Source of the DNA: Monarcha castaneiventris obscurior
Lineage: Eukaryota > Chordata > Aves > Passeriformes > Monarchidae
DNA: 64,000 nt
Direction: 5' to 3'
NCBI GenBank assembly: GCA_026261815.1
Contig: JAMPIT010000484.1
Location: forward strand, 9,398,501-9,462,500
How positions within the stretch are numbered: position 1 is the stretch's first letter; every line of letters starts with the position of its first letter. Below the pieces are notes generated by a model. The model was not told the DNA's origin, did not search any database, and saw nothing but the letters and a program-made list of their open reading frames with translations. Positions 37,751 through 51,699 of the stretch are shown piece after piece. The translations under genes and the position numbers were made by a program.

Positions 37751-40700
37751 AGCCCTGCTTTCCATTACAGGACTCGTTTTGACCCTTCTCCCCCACCCAA
37801 ACCATCACTGTGTGCCATTCCAGCTCCAACCCGGCCTCTGTGGTTTGTGACTGGCAAGTTTTGCAGCCGTGCACCTGGGCTCGAGATCATGCAAATACAT
37901 TTTTCTCTGCACTCTAAGTAAGTTACTTCAGGCTTGTGTAACGCTCTTGTGCTATGTTCCACGAACACCGGTTTGTCTGATGTGCCTCGAGTGAGAAACG
38001 GGGTGACAAAACCATCTGCAACCCGCGCCACACATGGCAAGAGTCGGATCCATTACTGAGCTATATAATCACTGTTATGCATTAAAATCCAGTTAATGTT
38101 ACAGGATTTTGGCAATATTCCAGAGCTGTGACAGGTTTCAAGGCTCAGCGTGCTGCACTGCCCCACCACATCCCCTTCTCAGGGACATCTTTCTAGGAGA
38201 CATCACCAACTGCAGCATTTGCCCAGGCACTGGTACCCAGTTCTGGGTTCTGGGACCAGTTCATGGTTCTGGGACCCCTAGCAAATTCACACATTTCTGG
38301 CAGATGTGCTTTTCCCAGCACAAAACCTGTTAGAGAGCAGACTGAGTCAGCAGGACAGTGGTGGAGAGCAACCATAAAGCCCAAAGGTAGCACCAGCCAA
38401 AATCCCCTAGCTCCTCTTCTGGGGCTTCCAACCACTTAATGATGCTGAACAACGTCCAAGAGACGTTCCTTACTGTGTTTCACTTTTCTGGATGAGTTGC
38501 ATCTCACACGATCCAGTATTTTGGCACTGGTTAAGATATGCACTGATCCCAAAATGCAGGTACTACTGACACAGCACCGTGGCATGCCCCAGCTCTGCAT
38601 GTTGGATCCTCCACGTACGGTGGATGTTCACCCAGAAGTCAGATTTATAGAATAAGACAGCAGCCAACAATATATTGGCCAACAAGATTTAAGGAATATA
38701 AATTTTCATAAGTCATTTTGGTAAGTTTTTTTGTAGAACAATATAATCACAGACTTGCTCTTACAATCATAGAGAAAAAGGTGTAATGCTTATTCAAGAA
38801 ACTCAATATCTACTTCCTAACTGGTGGCAAGAAACGCAAAGCTTGGCGAGACAGTGCTGAGAGCCACAATCACTTTTTTTTGAATAGCCCCTTTTTTTAT
38901 TAATAAGATAAAAAGCAGATAATCCAGTTGAACACATTTTCAAAGTAAACACAGATGACCAGAAATTAGCAGTAGAACACCTGCAACCAGCAACTGAAAA
39001 AAGACAAAATCACTCAAACCTGATTTATTTCTGATGACTTGCACATAAATTAGTTATTTCTTCCCTTCAGAAGAGCACAGCACACCATCAACCACCTTAA
39101 CTGCTTGTGGGTGGTAACACAGGAGCACTGACATCAAACAGTTGGCCAAGAGTGCTCACGTAGAGCTCACACGAAAGCGATGCTGAGTGAGTGGTTCTGT
39201 AACACATCTGTGTAATGCTGCTACCTCCATCTTTTTTGAATGTTGAATTATGAGCAGAGTAATACATTCAAGACATTTTTCATGATTATCATAAATGCAA
39301 CTAAGCACATGTATGTACAACCACACGATGAAACAAAGAGGTTGAAATGCAAGAAGTTGCTCAGGTTGGACAGACTGACAGCCCTCCTCCAGCAGGTCAT
39401 CTCCATCAGCCTCGTGATGCTGTGGAGAGGGGGACAATGACACAGCCAAGAGGGAAGGCAACAAAGAGGGAGATTTCTCAACTCCTAAACTAAGCCCTCA
39501 CAACCTCTTTTGTGTGCAGCACTTCCTGTGAGCCGCTCCTGCAGGTTAAGGCAGACGGGGCTGTCTGGACAAGGTGAGTAGCAGAGGTTGCTGCACTCGA
39601 TCTCGAAGCTGGAGGTCTTTGCTTTGTGCTGTGTAGTGCCCCAACACGTTCCTGCAGTTTGCTATCCCTCTAGCCCTAAGCAAGGAAACTTGCAGCTGCC
39701 AGACAACCTCTTTCCCACTTCAGAAACAGCACAATTTATGTGACAAGTTGATAGAAAATGTTCAGAAAATGTTCAGCTGCCTTTTCTTCCATAGGACATA
39801 GAAGCATTTTCTTACTGCACAGCTGCAGAGGTGACAGCAATGGGGCTCCTCCCTGACTGGACCTGGAGGAGGAAAAGGAGAGGAGAGGCAGGAATGCAGC
39901 CATGCAGGAGAAAAGAGCAGCCCAGGTAGCTCAGCGTCCTCCTCTGCACAGGCAAGGACAAGCATGCACTCAGGCAGGACCGACTGGGAGAGCTCCACCT
40001 GCACAAAGCAGCAGATTTTGAGAGCTACCAGAAGGGAATTTAAGAGCTCTGCATGTCTGCAAAGGCATCTGGAACAAGGTAATCTATGGAAATATAGAAA
40101 CTTGGCAGCCATCAAGGGAGTAGTGGAATGAACAACTGCAAATAAAAAGTAGAAGCATGATCTGGAGCCATTACCAAACTGAGTCACTCAATTCCCCAGG
40201 TGAATTTACAAAGTGATGGACAAGTAGAATTGCTAAAGTACTCTCATTTGGATGGCATGAAAACCAGCAAACAAGTGCCATTAGAACACCACTTCTGACA
40301 ATTATTTAATATTGTTTCAAACACAAACTTTCTGAACAAGTCCAGTTAACTTGAGAGGTAAGAGAATATCCTACATTCATTTAAGAATGAAACCTACCAG
40401 GAGAGCTTGTGCTTACTCTCAGAGGAATTGTAATCATATTGCTGTTGTGCAATTTTTTTCATACTGTTTCTAAAAAAGGATGAAAAAGATTTACAGACTT
40501 GTGCTGTGGTCAACTGGAATGCAAGAATGCTCATCTGAATACAGTGAGTGTACACAGTTACATCAGGGCTTCTCTGCAGGGGCTTTCAGAAAGCCTTAAC
40601 CATATCTTAAGCATCTGAAGCAACACAGTATGGGAAGGAGCTGCGTTCCAATGATGCAAGCCACAAAGCATTAAATTTCAGAGTTCCCTTCGCATCTTAT

Positions 40701-41034
40701 GTATGTTATGCAAGGCAGTATCCTAGTGCCAGCTTAACTATTTCTCCTCTAAATTCATCTTAATTTAATGATCTTGGCTGTGACTGCAAGTTCATGTACC
40801 TGAACTTGCACCAACTGATCATGGCACGAAATCTTCAAAGATTCTTGAACTCCAGTGGCAGGAAAGGAGTATTATCATAATTTTTAAAAAATCGCAATAT
40901 ATTTTCTCCAGAAAGAAGTTGGGCCTATCGTAAAAGACTAAGATCAGTGTTTGTTCCTTTCCCCTTGCCTGTAAACAATTCCAGTGTTTAACTACTATAA
41001 TTGCTAAGAAACTGTACTTCAAAATTGAATTTGT

Positions 41035-41290
41035 CTAACCTCAGCTGATATTGCTATGCCTTTGTCAGCAAATCTCACAAGTCCTTTTAGAGAAAGATCA
41101 AGTCCTCTCTCAATTGTCTTTTCAATAAGCTGAGTAAGTTGAGCTCCTTTAAACCTCACATCATGAGGCTTATTTTCCAGTCCCTGGATCATTTCTGCAG
41201 CTGTCCTTTGAATTCTCTCCAAATACACTGGCATTCTTCTTGAAGCATGGAAACCAAAATTCAATTCCAGTATCAGTCTCAACACTGCTG
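41035..41290 (-). repeat. Old CR1-like fragment, reverse orientation
   Basis: Resembles the internal CR1 3' region in reverse. It shows a TGATTT/CTCC-type block with CTTTGAATTCTCTCCAAATA, then GGAAACCAAAATTCAATTCC AGTATC and CTCAACACTGCTG. In avian CR1 copies these correspond to the 'accounts for ... AACTGGAC ... AGTACTC' block. It is strongly diverged, so the assignment is tentative. Confidence 0.5.
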
Positions 41291-44200
41291 TGTTTACAAG
41301 ATTACTTATTTTGCTTCACATTCCTGTCCCCCACTTTTTTTTTCTTCTCCTCAATACGCCCAAGAATCACACTAACCCTTTTAAATAAAATAATGGCCCA
41401 AGTACAATGTGGAGGCAACAAGCTGTAAAGACCTTAAAGCCCTTTGAGCTACTGCTTTCCAAAATGCTGTTTCACAATTTATAGGTGGGTCTGCAGTTTT
41501 GCTGACAAATGCATCACCTTGCAACTGGAAGGATTCACATCTTTTGTTGAAATGTGGCAAAACAATTCAGAGATCCCTAAACATACTTCATTATCCCACT
41601 AGCACCTCTCTGATCAAGAATCATCTTATATTTTATGCTATCCAGATAAAAAGAATCTAAAGAGTAGTGAATTAAAATCTGATTTCATCTCACAACCATC
41701 TATAAAGCTAGGTGTGTCCTTGACAAGTTCCAGTCTCAGATATTTCAGGTCTCCACTGTTAATGCAATTTCTCCAGCACAAACGTTTCCAGTATCAGAGT
41801 ACAGCCTTCTTCCTCCTATTTTTTGCCCTCTCCACCTAAAACAGGCATGTCCCCCCACACCTCCTACACCCAGTCTAACTTGCACTCAACCACTGAATAA
41901 TCCAGATTTGAAGGTACCACTGGAGGTTAAACTGACTGAAACACTGTCTCCCTCCCTCCAAAGCAGGGGCCAACTTGGATCAGTTGCTCAGGGCATTGCT
42001 CATTTCTTCTCCAGGGCCACTAAGTCTTTGCATAACTACGTATTTTAAGGCCAAAAATAACCTTCTTATGATCTCTCCACCTAACAAAGACTGGAAAATC
42101 TCACCTAGTCATTTTTACACTTGGCATTGCAGCTTACATGTGAGCTAGGCCATGTTTGTCAAGCACAGCCTGAAAAATACAGTATATGGATTTACCACAA
42201 AAATCATGCAATGCATTGCAGCCTTGAGGTCCCCAACCAGCATCAGCCCAAGCCATTAAGTCTTCACAGTGAGCACAGCGTATCTGTAGTTCTTATGAAA
42301 GAAAGCGTAAAACTTTTTAGAACTAAAACTACATCAAACACTTTCTCAGAAGCCTTTGAAGAATGTTTCCAACTACCCAAGTGAAGCTCAGCTCCAAGTA
42401 CCCCTCCTAAGAAGACCTTACCCTGCATACATATGTGACTGAAGATGCCAGCTTCCCCAGTTTCATGAAATGTATTAATGGTAAATGTATTGACAGAATT
42501 TTAAATGCCATCTTCCATGTCCACAGTCATAAGATTTATTAGCACCTCTCTTTATCAATACATTTATTTAACAACACACTCACAACATGTTTCCTTGACT
42601 ACCTAAACAAGGCTGTCCATCATCCCTTAACTAGCACAGAATATCTCAACTCACACACACCAGTTCCTACAAAGATTACAAGTTTCTGCTTGTCACTAAG
42701 AAAAATCTCCCCCATCCCTCCAAAACCTCCATAATTATATAAACAAAGGACTTGTGTGGAAACACAATTATCCATATAAAGCATGTCATAATAGTCAAGT
42801 TATCCCCCTTTCCCTGAAGAAGAGCTGTGTGAAGTCCAAGTGACTAAGAGCAGGGCCACATGTAATGTAACAGCATGAACTACTACACTGAAATTAGCCA
42901 AGATCCTGTGATCTCCTCACCTTACATTCTTCCTCAAACATCAATTTTTGGCCCTGTCAGAAATGAACAAAACCTTCAGTCTGATTCCAGAGAGTCACCC
43001 TTGTTCTCACGTTACATTCTCTGCTCATCTGTCTGCAATTATTAGTGCTGTATTCTCTGCCAACAGCAAGGAATCTCTCTTTAAGTTTGAAAAAAAATGT
43101 GGAACAGAATAAAATAAAAAAAATCCCATCACATGAGTAAATGAGGCTTGACAGTATGATGGATGCTGCAGGTTCACAAGTATGAAGGTACTCCTAAGAT
43201 GATGGCTTGCGCCTGTTACAGCTTCACATCTTCACATAAGCATAAAAGGTTTGCCGCATTCAGGAGGGAGATGCTCAACTATTTAGATTGGATGCATTTT
43301 ATGTAAGACTGAAGATGACTAAGTCACAGCTGGACAGATTATGTTCTAGAAACAAGCTATGCTTTCCTCCCTGCACCTTAAACAACAGTATTTCTTCATC
43401 TGCATCTTTTCTCCTTTCTCTTTCAAACACAAGATCCTGAATTCTCACAAGAAAAAAGCCAGACAGAAAATACTCAGGGCGATGTGCTTTAACGGAAAGG
43501 AATTTCACATGCACCACTCATCATAGGGCTAATTTGATTTTGTCATTATGGAAAAACTGAGAACTATTGAGACCTCAGCTGGGTAACAGTTGGATAAGAG
43601 AATGATCTCAACACAGGAGGAAAACAGCGCAGACAGGAATTATCTTCCTGAATAATGCAGATAGATTTTGTGCACACTAGACATCTAAACACAGTTTGCC
43701 GAAGTACTCTGAAGGCCCCCCTCACACAGCTTATCAGTCCTGTGGCTACAAATCGTAGCAGCATTGTTCATAACCCAAACTACCTTGTAGCACTACAAAG
43801 CTAGTGAAAACAGGCAGGAAAAACACCCTGGCTCATATTACCATGCTTCCCCATCATCAGCTCATACAGATGCTTTCACCTGTATCCACTACATAATGCA
43901 CTTCCCACCACACCTACGAACAGCAGTATTAAAACCACTGACAGCTTTACTGAAAGAACCTGAAGATACATAGAGAAGGAACACAACATTACAGAACATG
44001 GACATGGAGGCAGAGGTGACGACTGGTGTGGGTGAGAGAGCTACCTAAAACTGCAATTTGTACCACTAGACCAGAAGCCAAAAAAACCCCCAAACCAAAC
44101 ATGTTGTATCTCCACAACTGCCTATAAGATGTCCTATGTGAGCCAATTCCTTTTTTGTGCCTTAGTTTTTTTATCAGTAAAATCAAAATACCACTTCTAA

Positions 44201-47200
44201 GATGTCACATACAGACAGTGTTTCTAGGGCCAGGGCTTTATCTAGTTCTAAGCAGAACAAGAGTGGGGACACACTGTCTTGCCAGCTTTTCATCTTGAAC
44301 TTTTAGGGGGCAAAAAGCACCTGAAAAAAATTTCAGTCACTGTGGCCATTTCACATGTTTAATTCCTGTCAGTAAAGGCTAAGGACCCACACGCTCATCC
44401 TGGGTAAGAAGCAGCAGACTCCAAAAATCAGCGATGATCATCACTTTAACTGCAGAGAATTTAACCTAAGCTAAATTATACCTTTGCAGTACTAACAGAA
44501 TTCCATAGCAAGTCCCATTGTTCAAGATGAATTTCTACATTTTAAACTCATGTACCATTTCAGTAACAACCATCTCTCTACAACTTCAGCAAAAAGTTTC
44601 CATCATTTTTTAAATATGCGTCAAGGCCACTTTTTTCCTCCTTCACAATCTTCTCTTCATGTAAAACCAAAAATTTTAGAATTCCTTTCAAGTACTGCCC
44701 CAGCCCAGTGACTCTCATGGGAACAGACTGCTTCACTATTACTCAGGAAAAGGAATGACGCCTAAACTCTGACACTGGAAGAGCAACAGAAAGCTACAAA
44801 CTTTGCTTACAAGAACAGTCTGCTCCCCATCCATCTCTGCTGTGTGACATTGTTTAAAAAACAAAACAAAACAATTTTTCAAGCAAGGGATTTCACTAAG
44901 AGGGTCCTGGTTACACTTTCATACTGTTCTGCAAAAACCATAGAACTTACATCAGCATTTGGACATCCCATTTCATTCTCCCTGAGATCCTCTTTCCATG
45001 TGTGATTCAACAAATTTCTGCTGACCAGTTTCAAGCTGACAGTCCCAAGCTGCACCCAAGAGAGGCTTAACTAATGACTGCAGGTTTCAGTGCATAGTCT
45101 CACTTTTAGAACATGCTAGTGCTTTATTCTTTATTAATTTATTACTGCTGTCTGCATATGTAAGACTTAGAAATGCAGGAGCAGGAAACAGGAACTGTGA
45201 CACATCAATTTCAACTCTTATGTTGTTCCCTGGCAGCTTCTGGGTGAAGTCGTTTTCCAGTTTGTGAGTTTTTCATCTTCTTACAAATTCTGTACCTGAA
45301 CATTTCATACTTTGAACCTGCAGTGGCCAAAGAGAATCCAGAGATCAAACCTGTGTTGTCCAATGCAAACACTTCTGCGCTCAGCTTCTTGACTTTGACT
45401 GACCCACACCATGCTCCAAGTGTTTCAGGAGCTAAGCTGGAAAGGTAACAAGCACCACTCTTCTAGCAGTGCTAATGGTGATTTCCGCAGGTGTGAAAAG
45501 AACACCAACAGCCTGGGACTTGGGCATCCAAGTGCCTCCCACCTCAAGCAGAGCATGCAAGAAACAGCCCCTCCAAACAGGACCACTGCAGGGCAGCGTT
45601 AAGCTATTTCCTCTGTGTATCTCACAAGTCACAGCTTTAACCTCAGCAGAGATCTTCCTACTGATAAGTCACGTATCTAAAGAGACGGATTTGGGATGGC
45701 ATACCCCAAAATGCAACATCTTAGTAAAACTTTCCTCCTCCTGCCCAGCCACTGCCACAGATAAACGACAGGTTCCAACCCTGAGTCCTAATCCTGGGGC
45801 ACGGGCGGGGAGCAGACACAAGCGTTCAGATGGAGTCCCCAGAACTCTCTGTACATTTCACCCCAGTGCTCACCTGGGCATTCAGCTGCCACACTGCAAA
45901 GTCAGAACAACCGCTGTTGGCTGTAAAGATAAGACAGCACATACACTCTGCTTAGTTCCCTTATGGCAAAATGATTGATTTGGGGCTTTTTGCAAAGGTT
46001 TTCATTAAATAAAAGATTACCCTCGCAACAGATGAGATTTCTTGCTTATGAGACATATTGCTCACACCCGTCATGAATTTTTTTTGCACAGCAATACGTG
46101 TTTGGAGATGTCATGACATGCTAAGATTTAAATACCTTTATTCAAACACAAATAGCCAAAATGCTGCCTCAAGTTCTATTAGACCAAGTAGTCTCACTAG
46201 GTACGAAACAAAGCCTCAGCTCACAGTGAGCAGACAGAACAGCACACAACAGGATCTGCAGTGCACATATAATGTATTTTTTTCAAATTTGCTATAACCA
46301 AGTTTTCCATATTAAAGAAATAGAATTGAAGTTTCTGCTGCAACTGGCCTTGGCTGAATTACATTTTTGTGTTGTTCCACTCACACTATATATATTTTCA
46401 GTTGAGTTATATGGAATTCATGCCATGATCTTTTTTTATACATTTGACAGTGTATCTTCAGTAATTTTTAAGTTTCTGCACACCTTGCAGAATTTCACTA
46501 CCCATTAACGACTGGCAATTAAAAACCAAACAAAGACTTTCTGATTGCTAGGTTTAAAAAAAAAGGACAAGAAACATTGTGTGGTGCATTTAATTACACA
46601 GATTAGTAACATTTTTATACAATTAACTTTTTGCCATGTTCCAAAATGAGCCATCACTCCAGCTTTCAGCTGTATTGACTTCCTGCAGAAGTATACTTAC
46701 AAGAATTTACTATTTTGAAACAGTTGAGAACCAAGCTTAGGCCGTAACACTTCTCCACCATCAGAGATCAAGCCTACATTAAAATGCACATCTGACCAGC
46801 TTCTCAAACAAACAAGAGCAGATGAAGGCTAGACTACACCACCAATTTTCAAGCAGGGAACTAAGGGTTTGTCTAAAGAAAGCACTCCACACACAGTGAT
46901 CAAGGGCACAAACTCACAAAATGGCACAGATTTGTCAGCATGCAGTGGATGGTGGCTAACTCTCCCTTCAGAGGAGTGTGAAGTTACAGGGGACAGCCTG
47001 AGCAGGCTGCACAGGGTGCAGCACCGAAAGGCGGAGACCCTGTTCCCCTTCTCTGGTCCCCACCACATCCTGTGCACTTCCACCCATATGCTCTCCCCTA
47101 TTTATTTTGTGAGGGCTCTGGATGCCTGACAAATCTCTCAGTGAGCCAATTCATTTCACTATCTTGGCAAAAAAATAATCCAGCAAAACCCAAAACATAA

Positions 47201-50200
47201 AACAACCCCAACACAGCTTTCTGCTGGGTTAGCAAGCTGAAGGAGTTCAGAAAAGGAATCCAGCAGGAACCAGAGCTGGCAAACAGAAAAGGCAGAACTC
47301 CCCGTTGGGTGAGAGAGCAAGGGGGAACAAAACTTCCCCCATTCAGCAGCAGAGCAGTTGGATATGCTCAGCTGTCTCGTGTAACTTCACCCGGAGTAAC
47401 CTCGCTCACAGGGTGCAGTTCTGCAATAGTTTCAAGCTGACTTCAGCTGGCACAGCTTCAGTGCAGCCTCCCCATCCCTCCCTGCACTGGTGCTAACCTG
47501 ACCCCACAGTCAAGCAGTTCAGGCAGAAGCCAGCAGAAAACTCTTCCTTTCAATAATGAAATGCACTTGTTTTCTGAATGGTGGTCTTCCTGAACACTTC
47601 ACTACTGGGGCAGGCATGGGCCAGAACAGAGGCAAAAGTGACACTACGAAGAACACGGCTGTCAGCCTGAACTGCCATGGAACACTGTTATGCACCAAAA
47701 AGCTGCACAAAGCTGTACAATGAATATACAGTGAGTAACAAACACCCATTCCAGTTTAACACACAAATTTCCATATACACGCAAACCCTGAGGTGGAAAT
47801 TAGAAGAACTGCACAACAAAGCGAGTCTCTGACAAGCTCAGAACCTGACTTTCACACTACAGTATCCTTGTTCCCTCTTAACTTCCGGGCCATCTTGAAC
47901 CCCAGCATCCTTGAAGTTCATAAAACTGCAACAGAACTTTGAACCAGCAAGCCAGTCTCCTCTGTCAAGCACAGCCTACTTAATTCAATCAAGCAGTCAT
48001 CTTTTCTTCAAAGGTTCACTTTAGGTATATTTATACAGGCAGCTTCCAGATCTTTGCTGTAGCAAAAGTTAATCTACAGCCACATTACTGAAAGCATTCT
48101 TGTAGCATGATTATAAGTTATTCCAACTCAACGCGACTGAAACACAGGAAATAATGTTTTAGTGTCTTTAGTTAAAGGCCACACAAATGCAAAAGGCTTG
48201 TGTACTCTTCCAAGTATCTATAAATTGATAGTGTAGCTCAGGTTGAGACATGCCATTTTAAGGGTTCCATGTTGAACCCTCAGGGCACTTCAGCTTCCCA
48301 AGTCATTGGTTTTCAAACTTTTCCCAGTGTGTTCCTTCCTGCCTACAAGAAAGGATATGTTCTCACCTCCTCACTCTCTCCCATAAAAACATTTGAGAAT
48401 TGCTCCTTGGCAGCAGTTTCCATACCAGCATCCTGCAGGGGTTCCAGTCCTAAAGTCTGACTTAAAGCATTCCCAGAAAGATGTAATTTGGACAGTGGCA
48501 GCACTGGGAAACACAACCACACTGAAAAATATGCCTCTGTTCCCATTCTCTGCACTACCTGGAGCTGTGATGAGAAGTTTCAGTCTTCCTGGTCCCTTCC
48601 TTCCACCAGCTATCACCTCTGCAGCTCCCATATTCTGCTCCCAGAAGCAAGAAGCGACTTTCTGTCCTACAGGCTGACCAACACTGTCTTATGTGGGCTT
48701 CCTTACCCAAATATGACCATCAACATAATCCTCAGAAATTCTCTGCCACTTATTTTCATGATTCAAAGTCATGCAAAACCAAGAGACCACATTATCTGAT
48801 GCCAACGAACTAAAACTCCAAGCTGCATCCTGACTTTTTTCCTTTACCTAATCAGTAGCAGCAGGCATGTTCTGTTAAAAAGTTTGGTGACAGGGTCTCA
48901 CACGCCTTCCCTATCAACAACTTGCATTTCAAACTGCTTGCTTTAAAGTCAGGAGGATTCTTCTCAGTATCAAAACTTCAAACTGTTTTCTGGGTTGCTG
49001 GCACCCTCACTGAAAACATTTTCTCCTGTAAATCAACAAGGCTGAAGAAGAAAACCCTGGTATGAGTTTCTGTGAGGACAACAGGAATAGGCCTGAGTCA
49101 CTAAATGAGCAGCTACCAAATCCAGACAATATCTTCTTGTCAATGTGTATGATTGCAATTGTAATCATGCTCTAAATATGAACACATCAAAAGCACCGTG
49201 ACCTTTCTACTATGAAATTACTTTGAAATATTTCAGGGCATTTTGGTTTTAAAGCTAACTCACATTTGGCCTCAAAAGGCTGCTTCTAAGTGAAAAAAAA
49301 AAAATCCACACCAAAAAACTAGGTTTGTTTAGAACAGGATGAAAACAGAAAAGTTTGCTGCCTTGAAACCTAGATAGATCTGAGTGTTTGGGATACCTCC
49401 CCTTTGCTAAACTTAGCCCTTCTGTGACCCTCAGGGAGGAATGCAAGACCTGTCTACGTTATCAAGTTTATAAGGATTACACTTTAGCATAAACAACAGA
49501 TCATTCCTGAACTTCACTCTAAAAGCCAAATTCCTGACCATTTCTCAATGCCACTCTTCTACGTTCCTCTCTCTTCATTCCCCCTTTTTTCTTCATGTTT
49601 GGTGAATGTGGGACTATTCGATTCCTGACCACAAAAGAAATTACTTCTCCCTCTCACTAAAAGCTTGCCACTCAAACTGCTGACAAATCCTCCCACATTT
49701 TTCCACCTTTGAGTCTGAACACATCAGTACACTTTGCTGAATATTTCCCATACTGCTCATTAAAATAATTGGGGTTTGTGTGTGTTTGGCAGGAGGAAAA
49801 TAAAACTCACCAAGAAAGATTTTCTTTCTCAAATATATTATTTAAAATACAGTTTGTTTGTTCTACTTGTTTCAGCATTTAAATTACATTTAAGGATCAG
49901 AATGATGCAGATTTACAATTTAAACAACCATATTGATACTCCTATAGGACTTGTGGCAAGAAAAACTAGCATTAAGGCTATTATTCACTGAAGATTTCTT
50001 TTTTTAGGCTACAGCTTTTCAAGTTCAGACTCATCGGTTGAAGTGAGGGAAAAATCCCTTTAGCTATTTTTGTTACAGGAAAATACTACTTCACCACTAG
50101 CTCGGGTGGGGGGAAGGGGGACGATGAACCAGAACCTCCTGATTTGTCCTGTAGATCATCCTTCGAGACAAAGAGCATCTTTGCTAATTATAGAAGAAAA

Positions 50201-51655
50201 AAAATTTAAACTAGCAGCAGTTGAAAAACTGTTTCGCAGCATGCTCAGTGGGCATTAGCTGCGATTTCAGCAGCTTAGCAAGTCCCACCCCTGTGTGAGC
50301 TCAGCGGGGAGGCCTGGAGCACTGCACATTCTCCCTGCTCAGCAGGGACAGGGGCCGCAGCTCGGCTGATTTGCTACAGGAATACTGGAAAATTGCCACC
50401 AAAATAGCAAATCCTGTGGGGGAAAAAAGAAAAATTCCAACCAAGAACCCCCCAGCAACTTCAATAAAGAACTAAAAAGGAAAAAGTGGAAAAAAAATCT
50501 CAGCTCACACAGTTTCAAAATGCTGAACTCTTGCTGCATTATGGTCTGGTGCTTTTTCCATGATGAAAATATGCAAAAGGTTTAGTTTAAGCCAGATTTA
50601 TACACACCTGTCCCTAACAATGCAAGTGCAAACTTACTGTGCACTAACTCTTGCCTCAAGTCAGTCATGGGAGCCAAAGACTGGCTGTAGTATCTGTAAC
50701 AGCTGTAATATCCATAGCTGTTTTTCTTTTAATTTGGAAAAGGGAAAAAAAAAAAACTAAATAGACAAGTAAAACACAACAAAATCTTTATTTTAAAATC
50801 AAATAGCAGCTTAAGTTTCATAGGGGCAACTGAGACTTAGCTCACATGCTATACATTTAAGCACATATATAACACTTTCAACTCAAGCACTGCTACTACA
50901 TCTTGTACACATAAAGAACACTTTGCCTATTGCAATCTCTCTCATACACTGCACACAACACAGCATTTCATTGGCAAAATTTCAGTTACACACACAAACA
51001 GCGCCAGAGTAAAAACACAAATGTGCTTTTGTAATACACTAATAATGTCATGAGAACAATGATTTTTGAATTTTCAAACCTCTGAACAGTCATTATATTT
51101 TAGTATTGCCAGAATAGATAGAAACATTTTTATCTCATCACATCATTCAACACAAGTTTGTAAAAGTCTGATCATCCAAAATGGGAGAAAGCATAGACTG
51201 GACAGACGAATAAATTACATGGCTGGGACATCACACATTTAGTTCTCCCTTGCACACTTTGTGCCTAGAAGTTTGAATTAAAAATGGGGTTTTTTTACTT
51301 CAGGGAACATTTGGAAAATTTAAATCACTGATTGCTGGTTGGGTTTTCTCCTCCCAGAAAAAAAGAGCGTAACTTTTGCATGTTCAGAGATTCCAGTTCC
51401 TGCGTTTTTTCAACTTTGACCTATTAGTTTTAAAATAAAATCTCACTGTAACTGAGGATCTTTCTAAAAAGTGATTTAAATGTACACGGGATTTCATCAC
51501 CCCACCTTGCAGTGGGGAAACCTCAGACAACATTAGCTAAGGAATATTACTTTCAGGTCACTTGGGATATGACAGTAAAACGAAGAGCCAGGGCCTTGTC
51601 AAAGCAGTGCCAGTTATCCAGCAGAATGTGAGGCAATGGACCAATTCCCCATTAT

Positions 51656-51699
51656 AACCTACAGAGAGACTATAAACAACCTACAGAGAGACTGTAAAC
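51656..51699. repeat. 22-bp direct tandem duplication
   Basis: Two adjacent copies of a 22-base unit beginning AACCTACAGAGAGACT (51656-51677 and 51678-51699), differing at one base (A/G). It looks like a recent local duplication. Confidence 0.9.
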
